From Mucilaginibacter auburnensis (GTDB lineage Bacteria; Bacteroidota; Bacteroidia; Sphingobacteriales; Sphingobacteriaceae): a DNA stretch of 64,000 nucleotides. Where the stretch lies: positions 1,302,001-1,366,000 of the forward strand of contig NZ_PGFJ01000002.1 of assembly GCF_002797815.1 (NCBI RefSeq). The letters are read 5' to 3'. Positions 16,354 through 24,499 of this stretch are shown here, piece by piece. The notes under the pieces were generated by a model that worked only from the letters and a program-made list of their open reading frames with translations, was not told the DNA's origin and made no database searches. Both the position numbers and the translations under genes were made by a program. Every line of letters starts with the position of its first letter. The stretch's first letter is position 1.

Positions 16354-16875
16354 TTACCGTCCGTCCAACTCCTGATGAAGCTTGTTAATCACTTCCTTCA
16401 TCTTGGCGGTTGTTTTTTCTTCGTGCTGATCTGCTAATTTGAGGTAAGCTTTTGCTTTTTCAAAATTACCAAACCTTATGTTAATGTTAGCCACATGCAC
16501 CAAAGCGGCTACGTGGTCATTAGCCGACCGCAGCGGAAACTGCGCTGCCAGTTCATAATGGTGCTCAGCAGTTTGATAATCCTGACGCTGCAAGTTGATG
16601 CCCCCCATTATAAACTCGTAAAAGCCGCGACGCTGTTTGCTTAGCCAATCCGGCCGGTGGATATCATTTAACAGGCGCTCGGCTTTATCATAATCTTTTT
16701 TATGAAAAGCTTTTGCCGCCATTATAACGGTGCCTTCTTTAAAGTAGCCCCAAATTAACAAGCCGATAAACATTACAATAATGGCTACCAACTCGTAAAC
16801 GCGCCATTGCAGCGCAAAGCCCAATAAAATTACAAATGCTCCTATTACAAGTACACGTGCCCTACCGGTGAACAT
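16354..16875 (-). CDS. small membrane-anchored TPR-like protein
   Basis: 173 residues: two hydrophobic segments at the N-terminus (about 8-22 and 27-45), then three TPR-like helical pairs (AAKAFHKKDYDKAERLLND, GINLQRQDYQTAEHHYELAA, ANINIRFGNFEKAKAYLKLA). Its ATG overlaps the TAA of the response regulator by one base, so it is translationally coupled and likely linked to the kinase/regulator function. I know no named family. It could sense or scaffold at the membrane (inference). Confidence 0.78.
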   Translation of the reverse strand: MFTGRARVLVIGAFVILLGFALQWRVYELVAIIVMFIGLLIWGYFKEGTVIMAAKAFHKKDYDKAERLLNDIHRPDWLSKQRRGFYEFIMGGINLQRQDYQTAEHHYELAAQFPLRSANDHVAALVHVANINIRFGNFEKAKAYLKLADQHEEKTTAKMKEVINKLHQELDGR

Positions 16876-17579
16876 TAATGCTGATCTGTGAATTTATAGC
16901 CTACACCACGTATAGAGTGGAAGTAAACCGGGTTTTTAGGATCGGGTTCAAAATACTTACGGAAGGTCAGGATAAAATTATCTATTGTGCGGGTCGACGG
17001 ATAAACGTCATAGTTCCAAACGGTTTCCAATATCTGCTCGCGCGATACAGCTTCGTTACGACGCTCTATCAGCAACTTTAACAGCATAGTTTCTTTTTTG
17101 GTTAAGGCTGTTATAGAACCATCCTCGTTAACCAGTTCGAAAGAGTTGAAATGAATTGTTTTATCGCCAATTTTATAGCTATTGAACTCTTTTAGGTCGT
17201 CGCCTTTTAAGCTGCGTTTCACCAGGTTATTTACACGCAGAATTAACTCTTCCAGATTGAAAGGCTTGGTCAGGTAATCATCAGCACCTTTTTTCAGACC
17301 TGAAATTTTATCTTCATTGGTATTCTTGGCAGTAAGAAACATGATAGGCACCTCAGAGTTTTCCAGGCGGATGGTTTCGGCCACCACAAAGCCATCTATC
17401 TCAGGCATCATAACATCCAGAATAACCAGGTTGAAACGTTCCTCTTTAAATATTTGTAATGCTTTTTTACCGTTGTTGGCAGTTGATACCTTGTAGCCTT
17501 CCAGCTCAAGGTTAAGTTTTATAGCCTCTAAAAGATGTTCTTCATCTTCGGCTAACAGAATTCTTTTTTTGGTTTGCAT
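16875..17579 (-). CDS. OmpR-family response regulator in haem cluster
   Basis: 234 residues. The receiver domain carries phospho-acceptor Asp55 (VILDVMMPE), the acidic pair after LLAEDE, and Lys in LTKPFN. A winged-helix domain ends SIRGVGYKFTDQH. I chose the ATG at 17579; an upstream in-frame ATG at 17642 would add 21 residues encoded by the palindromic repeat. The cognate kinase is upstream (17778-18647), split from it by that 198-base repeat gap. The small TPR gene overlaps its stop. Position between hemL and hemE suggests a link to haem or respiration, which is an inference. Confidence 0.9.
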   Translation of the reverse strand: MQTKKRILLAEDEEHLLEAIKLNLELEGYKVSTANNGKKALQIFKEERFNLVILDVMMPEIDGFVVAETIRLENSEVPIMFLTAKNTNEDKISGLKKGADDYLTKPFNLEELILRVNNLVKRSLKGDDLKEFNSYKIGDKTIHFNSFELVNEDGSITALTKKETMLLKLLIERRNEAVSREQILETVWNYDVYPSTRTIDNFILTFRKYFEPDPKNPVYFHSIRGVGYKFTDQH

Positions 17580-17611
17580 TGTGAGTGTATTTATGCAGTA
17601 AAATTTTCTTA

Positions 17612-17698
17612 ACGTCATGCCGAGCCTTTTTCGGCATCTCATACACTAATCGCTTCTACCTTTCCGGTGAGGTGCTGAAATATGTTCAGCATGACATT
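17612..17698. repeat. palindromic GTCATGC element between kinase and regulator
   Basis: Two arms of about 29 bases (plus strand: CGTCATGCCGAGCC at the left, GTTCAGCATGACAT at the right) are inverted copies, each with its own small hairpin (GCCGA...TCGGC; GCTGAA...TTCAGC). The element lies inside the 198-base gap that separates the histidine kinase from its response regulator. Confidence 0.65.
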
Positions 17699-17777
17699 CA
17701 ATATTCAAACCCTCCTCATCAATAATCGTGCAGAGTTACCAAAAATAGCATTTATCCCTGCAATCCCATTGTCATAT

Positions 17778-18647
17778 CTACCCGAATGTAACCTCAAAAA
17801 TACTTCCTACAGGGCGATTATCCTTCACCTTTATACTGGCCTCATGCCGGTCAAGTACCTGTTTTACTATATACAAGCCTAAACCCGTACCTTTTGTATT
17901 GCGCGTATCTTCACTTCCCACGCGATAAAACCTGTCAAAAATTCTGCTTTTTTCCGGATCGGCTATGCCAATGCCATGATCTGCCACCTGGAAATGTATT
18001 CTACCATCCTTAGCAAACAGTTTTACCACAACCGTTTCGCAAGGTTTAGAGTATTTAATTGCATTCTCTATCAGGTTAGTAACTACTGATGTTAGCGCAA
18101 ACTTATCGCCTGTAATTTCAATCTTTGGTTCTATTTCGGCGTCAATAATTTGCTGATTGCCGTCGCATTTGGTTATCTGTAAACGGTTAACAATGCTATC
18201 TACCAATACAGATAAGTTAAAATTGGCCTTAGGGAAGGTATATGAGCTGTTCTCAATTTTGGCAGCTAACAGCATATTCTCCACCATATCATCCAAACGC
18301 TCAATATCCAGTAGCGATTTATCTATAAAATCCAATATCTGGGCTTTACTGAGGTCGCGCTTTTGGATGGTTTGCAGCAGCAACTTAATTGAAGCCAACG
18401 GCGATTTTAACTCGTGTGTTACCGAAAGCAGGAAGTTCTTTTTCTGCTCTGCCAATGTACGCTCCCTGTTAAGCGATTTATGCAGGTAAAACGCTCCGGC
18501 TAAAAGCACCAGACCAAACATCATTCCTTCGCACAAAATCATCCCTAAACGCTCGGGCTGCATCTTAACCAGCATATAACCCCACCACAGCACCTCTGCC
18601 GCGGCGTAAATTATAACAGCGTAAAATATCACTAATGGTCTCTTCAT
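17778..18647 (-). CDS. sensor histidine kinase in haem cluster
   Basis: 289 residues, a compact kinase: two membrane helices (about 5-25 and 36-56) with almost no periplasmic loop, then HisKA with His78 (SVTHELKSPLASIK) and an HATPase domain with NLIENAIKYS, DHGIGI and GTGLGLYIV. With so small an external part it probably senses within the membrane or from the cytoplasm. It starts 26 bases after hemL, and that gap is exactly one C5/G5 repeat arm. It precedes its response regulator on the minus strand. Confidence 0.9.
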   Translation of the reverse strand: MKRPLVIFYAVIIYAAAEVLWWGYMLVKMQPERLGMILCEGMMFGLVLLAGAFYLHKSLNRERTLAEQKKNFLLSVTHELKSPLASIKLLLQTIQKRDLSKAQILDFIDKSLLDIERLDDMVENMLLAAKIENSSYTFPKANFNLSVLVDSIVNRLQITKCDGNQQIIDAEIEPKIEITGDKFALTSVVTNLIENAIKYSKPCETVVVKLFAKDGRIHFQVADHGIGIADPEKSRIFDRFYRVGSEDTRNTKGTGLGLYIVKQVLDRHEASIKVKDNRPVGSIFEVTFG

Positions 18648-18673
18648 ACCCCCTAACCCCCTGAAGGGGGAAT
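18648..18673. repeat. C5/G5 repeat, single arm, filling hemL-kinase gap
   Basis: The gap of 26 bases consists, on the plus strand, of A-C5-TAA-C5-TGAA-G5-AAT. On the coding (minus) strand it begins directly after the hemL TAA and ends directly before the kinase ATG. Confidence 0.8.
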
Positions 18674-20041
18674 TTATTTTTTAAATACCAGATCTAAACT
18701 ATCAAATATAGCTCTTTTTGTTTTTTCCAGATCAATCTTATTATGAGCTGCTGATATAAAACCAACCTCATATCCAGACGGGCCCAGGTATATGCCACGG
18801 TTAATTAATTCACGGTGCATTACTTTGAATTTCTCCATGCTGGCCGGATCAATTTCCTCAGCTTTAGTAATGGCAGCCTTATCAGTAAACGCGAACCAGA
18901 AAATGGAACCAATGCTAAATACTTTGAACTTATAGCTACGCGCAGTTGCAAAACGCTGTATGGCATCAACAAACTCCTGTGTTTTATTATTCAGGTCTTT
19001 ATAAAAGCCTGAGCGCAATAACTCAGTAAGTTGAGCAATACCCGCAGCCATGGCAACCGGATTGCCCGAAAGCGTGCCCGCCTGGTATACGCCACCATCA
19101 GGCGATACATGACTCATGATCTCTGCCGACGCTCCGTACATACCTACAGGCAAACCGCCACCTATAATTTTACCATAGGTAATAATATCCGGTTGTATCT
19201 GGTAATAGCCAGCAGCACCTTCAAAGCCTACGCGGAAGCCCGATATCACTTCATCAAATATTAACAAGGTACCATTTGCAGTACAAACATCCCTAAGAGT
19301 TTGCAGGTATTCTTTAGTTTGCAGCAGCAGGCCGTTGTTAGCCGGTACAGGTTCAATAATTACAGCCGCAATCTGGTCTTTAAAATCAGAAAAGGCTTTG
19401 TTTAATGCATCAACATCATTTAAGCCGATAACAATAGTTTCATCAGCAAACGCTTTTGGTACACCAGCTGATGAGGTTTCGCCAAAGGTAACCAACCCCG
19501 AGCCCGCTTTAACCAGTAATGAATCTGAGTGGCCATGGTAGCAGCCCTCAAACTTTAATATCTTATCGCGTTTAGTATAACCGCGCGCCAGCCTGATGGC
19601 CGACATAACCGCTTCTGTACCCGAGCTTACAAAACGCAGTTTTTGTATGTATTTGTTGTTTTTAAGGATGAGTTCGGCCAGTTCATTTTCCAATGCAGTA
19701 GGCGCGCCGAATGACATGCCGTTCTGCATTACCTCAATCACTTTGTCTTTAACCTTCGGATGGTTATGACCCAAAATAAGCGGTCCCCATGAGCAGCAAT
19801 AGTCAATAAACTCGTTATCGTCGGCATCCCATAAACGGCAACCGTCACCTTTTTTGATAAACAACGGCGTTCCGTGAACAGATTTAAATGCCCTTACCGG
19901 CGAGTTAACTCCACCCGGAAAAAAGGTTTTGGCCTTTGCATATAGCTCTGCCGATTTCTCCCTGCTGATATCCGGTTTACCTGTGGTATTAACCGGCGCA
20001 TCTTCCTCTCCCGAGAACATCTTTTTTATACTGTCTAACAT
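18674..20041 (-). CDS. hemL: glutamate-1-semialdehyde 2,1-aminomutase
   Basis: 455 residues, about 25 longer than usual owing to an N-terminal lead (SIKKMFSGEEDAPVNTTGKP). It is a class III PLP aminotransferase fold: PGGVNSPVRAF, FVSSGTEAVMSAIRLARG, YHGHSDSLL, IFDEVISGFR, and the Schiff-base Lys in TYGKIIGGGLPVG. It converts glutamate-1-semialdehyde to 5-aminolevulinate, the C5 route. Its partner glutamyl-tRNA reductase is encoded separately at 49939. C5/G5 repeats abut both its start (20042 on) and its stop (18673 back). Confidence 0.95.
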   Translation of the reverse strand: MLDSIKKMFSGEEDAPVNTTGKPDISREKSAELYAKAKTFFPGGVNSPVRAFKSVHGTPLFIKKGDGCRLWDADDNEFIDYCCSWGPLILGHNHPKVKDKVIEVMQNGMSFGAPTALENELAELILKNNKYIQKLRFVSSGTEAVMSAIRLARGYTKRDKILKFEGCYHGHSDSLLVKAGSGLVTFGETSSAGVPKAFADETIVIGLNDVDALNKAFSDFKDQIAAVIIEPVPANNGLLLQTKEYLQTLRDVCTANGTLLIFDEVISGFRVGFEGAAGYYQIQPDIITYGKIIGGGLPVGMYGASAEIMSHVSPDGGVYQAGTLSGNPVAMAAGIAQLTELLRSGFYKDLNNKTQEFVDAIQRFATARSYKFKVFSIGSIFWFAFTDKAAITKAEEIDPASMEKFKVMHRELINRGIYLGPSGYEVGFISAAHNKIDLEKTKRAIFDSLDLVFKK

Positions 20042-20131
20042 TAGCCCCCCAACCCCCTAAAGGGGGAGTTTGATTTTTACAAATATTTTAAACTTACCCA
20101 CCATTGTTCCCCCTTCAGGGGGTTAGGGGGC
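20042..20131. repeat. C5/G5 long palindrome filling hemB-hemL gap
   Basis: 90 bases. On the minus strand: hemB TAG, then G-C5-TAA-C5-TGAA-G5, an AT-rich centre of about 36 bases, then C5-TTTA-G5-TTG6-CTA, then the hemL ATG. The two arms are inverted copies and each carries an internal C5/G5 hairpin. Both ends are flush with the coding sequences. Confidence 0.8.
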
Positions 20132-21103
20132 CTATAACCATTTATTCTCCAACACTTCTTTAGCGTGATAGGTCAATATAGCAGTGGCTCCTGCTCTGCG
20201 TATGCCCATCAGAACTTCGGTTACGGCGCGTTGCTCGTTTAACCAGCCATTGCGTACGGCGGCTTTAAGCATAGCGTATTCGCCGCTTACATTATACGCT
20301 GCAACCGGCAATTGCGTATTGTCTTTCAATAATTTAATTACATCCAGATAAGCCAATGCCGGTTTTACCATCAGGAAATCCGCACCTTCAGTCTCATCTA
20401 GTCTCGATTCGATCAAGGCTTCCTGCTGATTAGCTGGATTCATTTGATAGGTTTTCTTATCGCCAAACTTTGGCGCCGAATTCAAAGCATCTCTAAACGG
20501 ACCATAAAACGCGCTGGCGTATTTGGCAGTGTATGACATGATGGAAACATTTTTGAAGCCATTATCATCCAGCACATTACGGATATACCCCACACGGCCA
20601 TCCATCATATCGCTTGGCGCTATTATATCAGCGCCACTTTGCGCATGAGCCAAAGCCATTTTGCCTAAAACTTCCAGCGTTTCATCGTTCAATATTACAC
20701 CGTCCTCAACAATACCGTCGTGCCCGTCAATACTGTATGGGTCCATTGCTACATCGGTAACTATGCAGGCCTCCGGGAAGTTTTTTCTTACCTCACGTAT
20801 GGCACGTAGGTATAAGGTTTCGTCGCGGTAGCTTTCGGTAGCATATTTATCTTTTAATTCTTCACCAACATTTGGGAACAGATCAAAAGAATACAAACCC
20901 AGCTTAAGGCAGCTTTCAATCTCGCGCAGCAGGTTATCTATAGAATAACGGTACATGCCCGGCATGGAGGCAACCTCCACCTTCTGGTTATTACCCTCCA
21001 CTATAAACAGCGGAAATATAAGGTTAGCCGCGCTAATGTGCGTTTCCTGCACCATTTGGCGTATCACCTCACTTTTTCTATTTCTTCTTGGTCGTTGTAA
21101 CAT
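20132..21103 (-). CDS. hemB: delta-aminolevulinic acid dehydratase (porphobilinogen synthase)
   Basis: 323 residues, the usual length. Both active-site lysines are visible (MSYTAKYASAFYGPFR and FLMVKPALAY), along with APSDMMDGRVGYIR. The metal site reads VAMDPYSIDGHDG, with Asp/Ala instead of the cysteines of zinc-dependent enzymes, so the enzyme is of the Mg-dependent type by family rules. It condenses two 5-aminolevulinate to porphobilinogen. It lies between hemCD and hemL in the same direction, with repeat elements flush on both sides. Confidence 0.95.
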   Translation of the reverse strand: MLQRPRRNRKSEVIRQMVQETHISAANLIFPLFIVEGNNQKVEVASMPGMYRYSIDNLLREIESCLKLGLYSFDLFPNVGEELKDKYATESYRDETLYLRAIREVRKNFPEACIVTDVAMDPYSIDGHDGIVEDGVILNDETLEVLGKMALAHAQSGADIIAPSDMMDGRVGYIRNVLDDNGFKNVSIMSYTAKYASAFYGPFRDALNSAPKFGDKKTYQMNPANQQEALIESRLDETEGADFLMVKPALAYLDVIKLLKDNTQLPVAAYNVSGEYAMLKAAVRNGWLNEQRAVTEVLMGIRRAGATAILTYHAKEVLENKWL

Positions 21104-21196
21104 TAGCCCCCCAACCCCCTAAAGGGGGAGTTTAATTTTTCTAATTTTATATCTATTACCCCCAAAAACTACTCCCCCTTTAGGGGGCCGGGGGGC
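21104..21196. repeat. C5/G5 long palindrome spanning hemCD 3' end and hemCD-hemB gap
   Basis: 93 bases: one arm (21172-21196) is translated as the last residues of HemCD. The other arm (21104-21131) ends immediately before the hemB ATG with the same text as next to hemL. The centre is AT-rich. Same architecture and length class as 20042-20131 and 54087-54182. Confidence 0.8.
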
Positions 21197-22770
21197 ATTC
21201 CAAACACTGCCTCAGCTAAACCAACTTCGTCCGGCGAGAAAGGGAGTTTATATTTCACGCCCATCTCATCAAATTTTTGTCCGGTTGATTTGCCTATGGC
21301 TATTACTTTTTGATAAGGATCAAGCAGGTTGTCAACAAAATAAGCGTCAACGTTTGACGGACTGGTAAATACTAACACTTCAGCTCCTGTTGGCTCTACT
21401 TCGTCTTCCAATACAGTTTCATAAATTGGGAGATCAATCACCTTCACATCGGCAGAAAGACCTTTTTGTATTGTTCTTAAAGATTCTTTAGCGCCCGGGA
21501 ACATCACCGTATCGCCTGCTTTCACCAACTTGGCAAATTCTTCTGCTATATCAGTAGTATCATTGCCTACACCTGCATAATTGGTAAAATAACCTTTTCT
21601 ACGCAACATCTCTTCAGATCCGGCTCCTACTACACCAAATTTAACATCCTTAGGTAATTGCGGCTCCAACTGAAAAAAATACTCAATTGCATTCTTACTG
21701 CTAAAAAACAGCCAGTCTACATGCTTAAATATGTATGAATCTATTTTGGTGATGATAGGCACCGTGCGTATAAGCGAACGCCCCTCAATAACTATATTAT
21801 GTTTAGCCAATGCCCTGCGGAAGTAGCTTTGTTCAGAAACCTCGCGGGAGATAAACACGGTTGAAGGCATTTTCCTGTCTTTTGCAAAATAGCTGATTAC
21901 CTTTTGAGCCAAACCATTGGTAGTGGCAGCTTCTATGAACAATCTGTCCGGAAATTCATCCGCCTCATCAGCTTTTGATGCAAACACCTGGAATTGTCCG
22001 TCTTCCTTGCGGCAATAAACGCCTAAAGGCAAATGACAACCACCTCCAAACATTTTTAATACGGTGCGCTCAACAGCCAGCTCTTCGGCAACATCAGGAT
22101 GGTGCAGCGCCTGCAGCGTTTGGTAAAGTTCGGTGTCGTTCTCGCGTATTTGTATTGCCAAGGCACCTTGTGCAGGAGCCGGTATCAATTCGTTAGGTGT
22201 TAACTCTTCAACATGGAACTCGCTCAGGTCAATTCCTAAGCGGTGCACCCCTGCTTTGGCCAGCATAATGGCATCATAGCTTTCGTCTCGGAGTTTTTGG
22301 ATGCGGGTAGGCACGTTACCACGCAATTCTTCAATCTCCAGATCAGGACGATAAGCCAGCAACTGCGCCTTACGCCTGTTAGACGAGGTACCTACTATGC
22401 CACCAAACTTTACAGAAAGCTTTTGCTTAACGTCAACACAATCTTTTAAAATAAGCAACAACTCAGAAGGGTCTTCACGCTCAGAAACTGCAGCAATAGT
22501 CAACCCCGGTGGATTTTCGGTTGGAAGATCCTTATGTGAGTGTACGGCAAGGTCAATAGTACCTGCCAATAACTCTTCTTCTAATTCTTTGGTGAAGAAG
22601 CCCTTACCTTCCAGTTTATCAAAACTCAAATTTAGGATCCGGTCGCCCTGCGTTTTAATAATTTTAAGTTCAGCTTTAACGTTGATGTTTGCCAAGCTAT
22701 CTTTCACAAAGTTTGCCTGCCACAGCGCAAGTTCGCTGCCGCGTGTTCCTATAATTAATGTTCTTTCCAA
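21169..22770 (-). CDS. hemC: fused hydroxymethylbilane synthase / uroporphyrinogen-III synthase
   Basis: About 533 residues. The HemC part (to about 300) shows GTRGSELALWQ, the catalytic Asp in HSHKDLP, SSNRRKAQLLA and the dipyrromethane-cofactor Cys in FGGGCHLPLG. The HemD part (about 305 on: FISREVSEQSYFRRAL, DWLFFSSKNAIEYF, VFTSPSNVDAYF) cyclises hydroxymethylbilane to uroporphyrinogen III. Fusion of the two is known in some Bacteroidota. Start: no ATG is available. A TTG at 22770 gives LERTLIIGTRGS as in homologues, whereas the TTG at 22794 would lie within a perfect TAAATTTG -7 box. The final MPPGPLKGE is encoded by a C5/G5 repeat arm. Confidence 0.9.
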   Translation of the reverse strand: MERTLIIGTRGSELALWQANFVKDSLANINVKAELKIIKTQGDRILNLSFDKLEGKGFFTKELEEELLAGTIDLAVHSHKDLPTENPPGLTIAAVSEREDPSELLLILKDCVDVKQKLSVKFGGIVGTSSNRRKAQLLAYRPDLEIEELRGNVPTRIQKLRDESYDAIMLAKAGVHRLGIDLSEFHVEELTPNELIPAPAQGALAIQIRENDTELYQTLQALHHPDVAEELAVERTVLKMFGGGCHLPLGVYCRKEDGQFQVFASKADEADEFPDRLFIEAATTNGLAQKVISYFAKDRKMPSTVFISREVSEQSYFRRALAKHNIVIEGRSLIRTVPIITKIDSYIFKHVDWLFFSSKNAIEYFFQLEPQLPKDVKFGVVGAGSEEMLRRKGYFTNYAGVGNDTTDIAEEFAKLVKAGDTVMFPGAKESLRTIQKGLSADVKVIDLPIYETVLEDEVEPTGAEVLVFTSPSNVDAYFVDNLLDPYQKVIAIGKSTGQKFDEMGVKYKLPFSPDEVGLAEAVFGMPPGPLKGE

Positions 22771-22791
22771 TTGGCTGTTTATTTGCAACCG

Positions 22792-22799
22792 CAAATTTA
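22792..22799 (-). promoter_or_regulatory. -7 box for hemCD
   Basis: On the minus strand this reads TAAATTTG, a perfect match to the Bacteroidota TAnnTTTG element, placing the transcript start near 22786. It excludes TTG 22794 as start and favours TTG 22770. No clear -33 TTTG is visible. Confidence 0.5.
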
Positions 22800-22842
22800 A
22801 TTTTTTAATGCAGATGATTGAATATTAATTGACGATATGACT

Positions 22843-22888
22843 TGCGGATGAGCGGATGTGCAAATTGCAGATGTGCGGATGGGCAGAT
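22843..22888. repeat. GCGGATGTGC word repeats upstream of hemCD
   Basis: Degenerate tandem copies of a word like TGCGGATGAGCGGATGTGC and TGCAGATGTGCGGATGGGC in the 193-base gap (22771-22987 in part) between hflX and hemCD. No coding frame is apparent. Confidence 0.5.
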
Positions 22889-22925
22889 TATAAGTGCATT
22901 TATAGACAGACACACTAACTTAAAT

Positions 22926-22956
22926 AAAAAGAGCGATAGAAAAATTCCATCGCTCT
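22926..22956 (-). terminator. intrinsic terminator after hflX
   Basis: On the minus strand AGAGCGAT...ATCGCTCT forms an 8-base stem extended by GAA/TTC, followed by TTTTT. It is almost the same hairpin as the one after pdhC (35602-35634). Confidence 0.75.
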
Positions 22957-22987
22957 TAATTCTTGCTTCTCAACTCTTGCTTCTACC
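22957..22987. repeat. AAGCAAGAATTAAG word repeat after hflX stop
   Basis: On the minus strand, two bases after the hflX TAA, purine-rich words (TAGAAGCAAGAG, TTGAGAAGCAAGAATTAAG) run directly into the terminator stem. Same family and same order as at the pdhC 3' end. Confidence 0.6.
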
Positions 22988-24172
22988 TTAATAAAGCAAA
23001 TGGTCATACGGATACCTTTTGGTATGAATATCCTTCACCATGTCGTATATCAAACTCCTGAACTCATCAATATTCTCGCGTTCGGTAGCTGAAATAAATA
23101 TAGCCGGACTATTGTTTTTGGCCATCCAGCTGTGTTTAAAGTCGTCAAGCTTCATTTCATGAACCTCATCTTCGCTGTGAATTTGCACGGGTTGGTAAGC
23201 ATCAATTTTATTAAACACCATAATGGTTTGCTTATCCAATGCGCCCAACTCCCGTAATGTATCATTAACGGCCCGTATATGATCTTCAAAACTTGGATGG
23301 GATACATCAACCACATGAATTAAAATATCTGCCTCGCGCACTTCATCTAACGTTGATTTGAAACACTCTACCAGATCATGCGGTAACTTCCGGATGAAAC
23401 CAACCGTATCTGACAATAGAAAAGGCACGTTTTCTATCACCACTTTTCTAACCGTTGTATCCAATGTTGCAAAAAGCTTGTTCTCGGCAAACACATCAGA
23501 TTTTGACAGCATGTTCATAATGGTTGACTTACCAACGTTGGTATACCCAACCAATGCCACGCGTATTAGTTGATGACGGTTTTTGCGCTGCGTTTCGTTC
23601 TGCTTGTCAATCTGCTTTAATTTATCTTTAAGCAAAGTAATTTTGTTTAAGATCAACCTACGGTCAGTCTCTATCTGGCTCTCACCCGGGCCACGCATAC
23701 CAATACCACCTTTCTGGCGCTCTAAGTGCGTCCATAACCGGGTAAGGCGTGGCAACAAGTATTGTAACTGAGCCAGTTCAACCTGGGTTTTAGCCTGCGC
23801 GGTTTGCGCGCGGTTTGCAAAAATGTCTAATATCAGGTTGTTTCGGTCAAGTATCTTTACCTGTAGTTCGTTCTCAATATTGCGCAGTTGAGATGGTGTT
23901 AACTCATCATCAAACACCACCATATCTATCTCTTCTGCTTTTACATAAGCTTTAATATCTTCTAACCTACCGGAGCCTACAAATGTGGCCCTATCTGGTT
24001 TCTGCAACTTTTGGGTAAAAACCTTTTCGGTTTTTGCACCGGCAGTTTCAACTAAAAATGCCAGTTCTTCTAAATATTCTTTAGCACGTTCCTCAGTTTC
24101 ATTGGCGGTAATAACACCAACTAACACAGCGCGCTCCTGCTTTACAGCAGTATCAAAAAATTTCTTTCTCAT
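22988..24172 (-). CDS. hflX: ribosome-associated GTPase HflX
   Basis: 394 residues. The N-terminal domain begins after a short lead (RAVLVGVI, ETAGAKTEK) and includes the family motif ATFVGSGRLEDIK and DELTPSQLRNIE. A helical linker carries GPGESQIETDRR. The Ras-like G domain has GYTNVGKSTIMN (G1), DTTVRK (G2), LSDTVGFI (G3) and NKID (G4). HflX splits stalled or hibernating ribosomes. It heads the minus-strand block in front of hemCD but has its own terminator, so it is probably not part of the haem unit. The 327-base region upstream holds a candidate structured RNA. Confidence 0.95.
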   Translation of the reverse strand: MRKKFFDTAVKQERAVLVGVITANETEERAKEYLEELAFLVETAGAKTEKVFTQKLQKPDRATFVGSGRLEDIKAYVKAEEIDMVVFDDELTPSQLRNIENELQVKILDRNNLILDIFANRAQTAQAKTQVELAQLQYLLPRLTRLWTHLERQKGGIGMRGPGESQIETDRRLILNKITLLKDKLKQIDKQNETQRKNRHQLIRVALVGYTNVGKSTIMNMLSKSDVFAENKLFATLDTTVRKVVIENVPFLLSDTVGFIRKLPHDLVECFKSTLDEVREADILIHVVDVSHPSFEDHIRAVNDTLRELGALDKQTIMVFNKIDAYQPVQIHSEDEVHEMKLDDFKHSWMAKNNSPAIFISATERENIDEFRSLIYDMVKDIHTKRYPYDHLLY

Positions 24173-24296
24173 TCAGTAATGATTCTATCAATGGGAATGC
24201 CAAGTTAACAAAAGCTTAACGGCGTGACAAACTTACACAAGCACACAGCAAAAAGCTGACATGACATTCGATAAATAATTTTAGTTAATTAAACGG

Positions 24297-24367
24297 AATA
24301 CTCCGATCCGGCTATCTGGGAGATGCCTTGCCTTGGGGCCGAAGTATTATTGTATTGCAGTAATATT
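24297..24367. ncRNA. candidate structured RNA in hflX upstream region
   Basis: In the 327-base divergent gap 24173-24499 a GC-rich island stands out from AT-rich surroundings. On the plus strand: outer helix AATACT (24297-24302) with AGTATT (24343-24348); inner hairpin GGC-(T)-ATCT / AGAT-GCC with loop GGG (24310-24327); and an alternative helix AGTATTATTG (24343-24352) with CAGTAATATT (24358-24367). The last competes with the outer helix. The strand is undetermined, and I do not recognise a known motif. Confidence 0.25.
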
Positions 24368-24499
24368 CATGATGGTGCAAATGTACACATTTTATTAAAT
24401 ACGAACGTTGCCGTATTTATGGATAATTTAGCGCGGTTTAAAATTCCCAATTAATTAAACCATATTGCATTTAAATTGGTTACCATATTTAAAACTATT

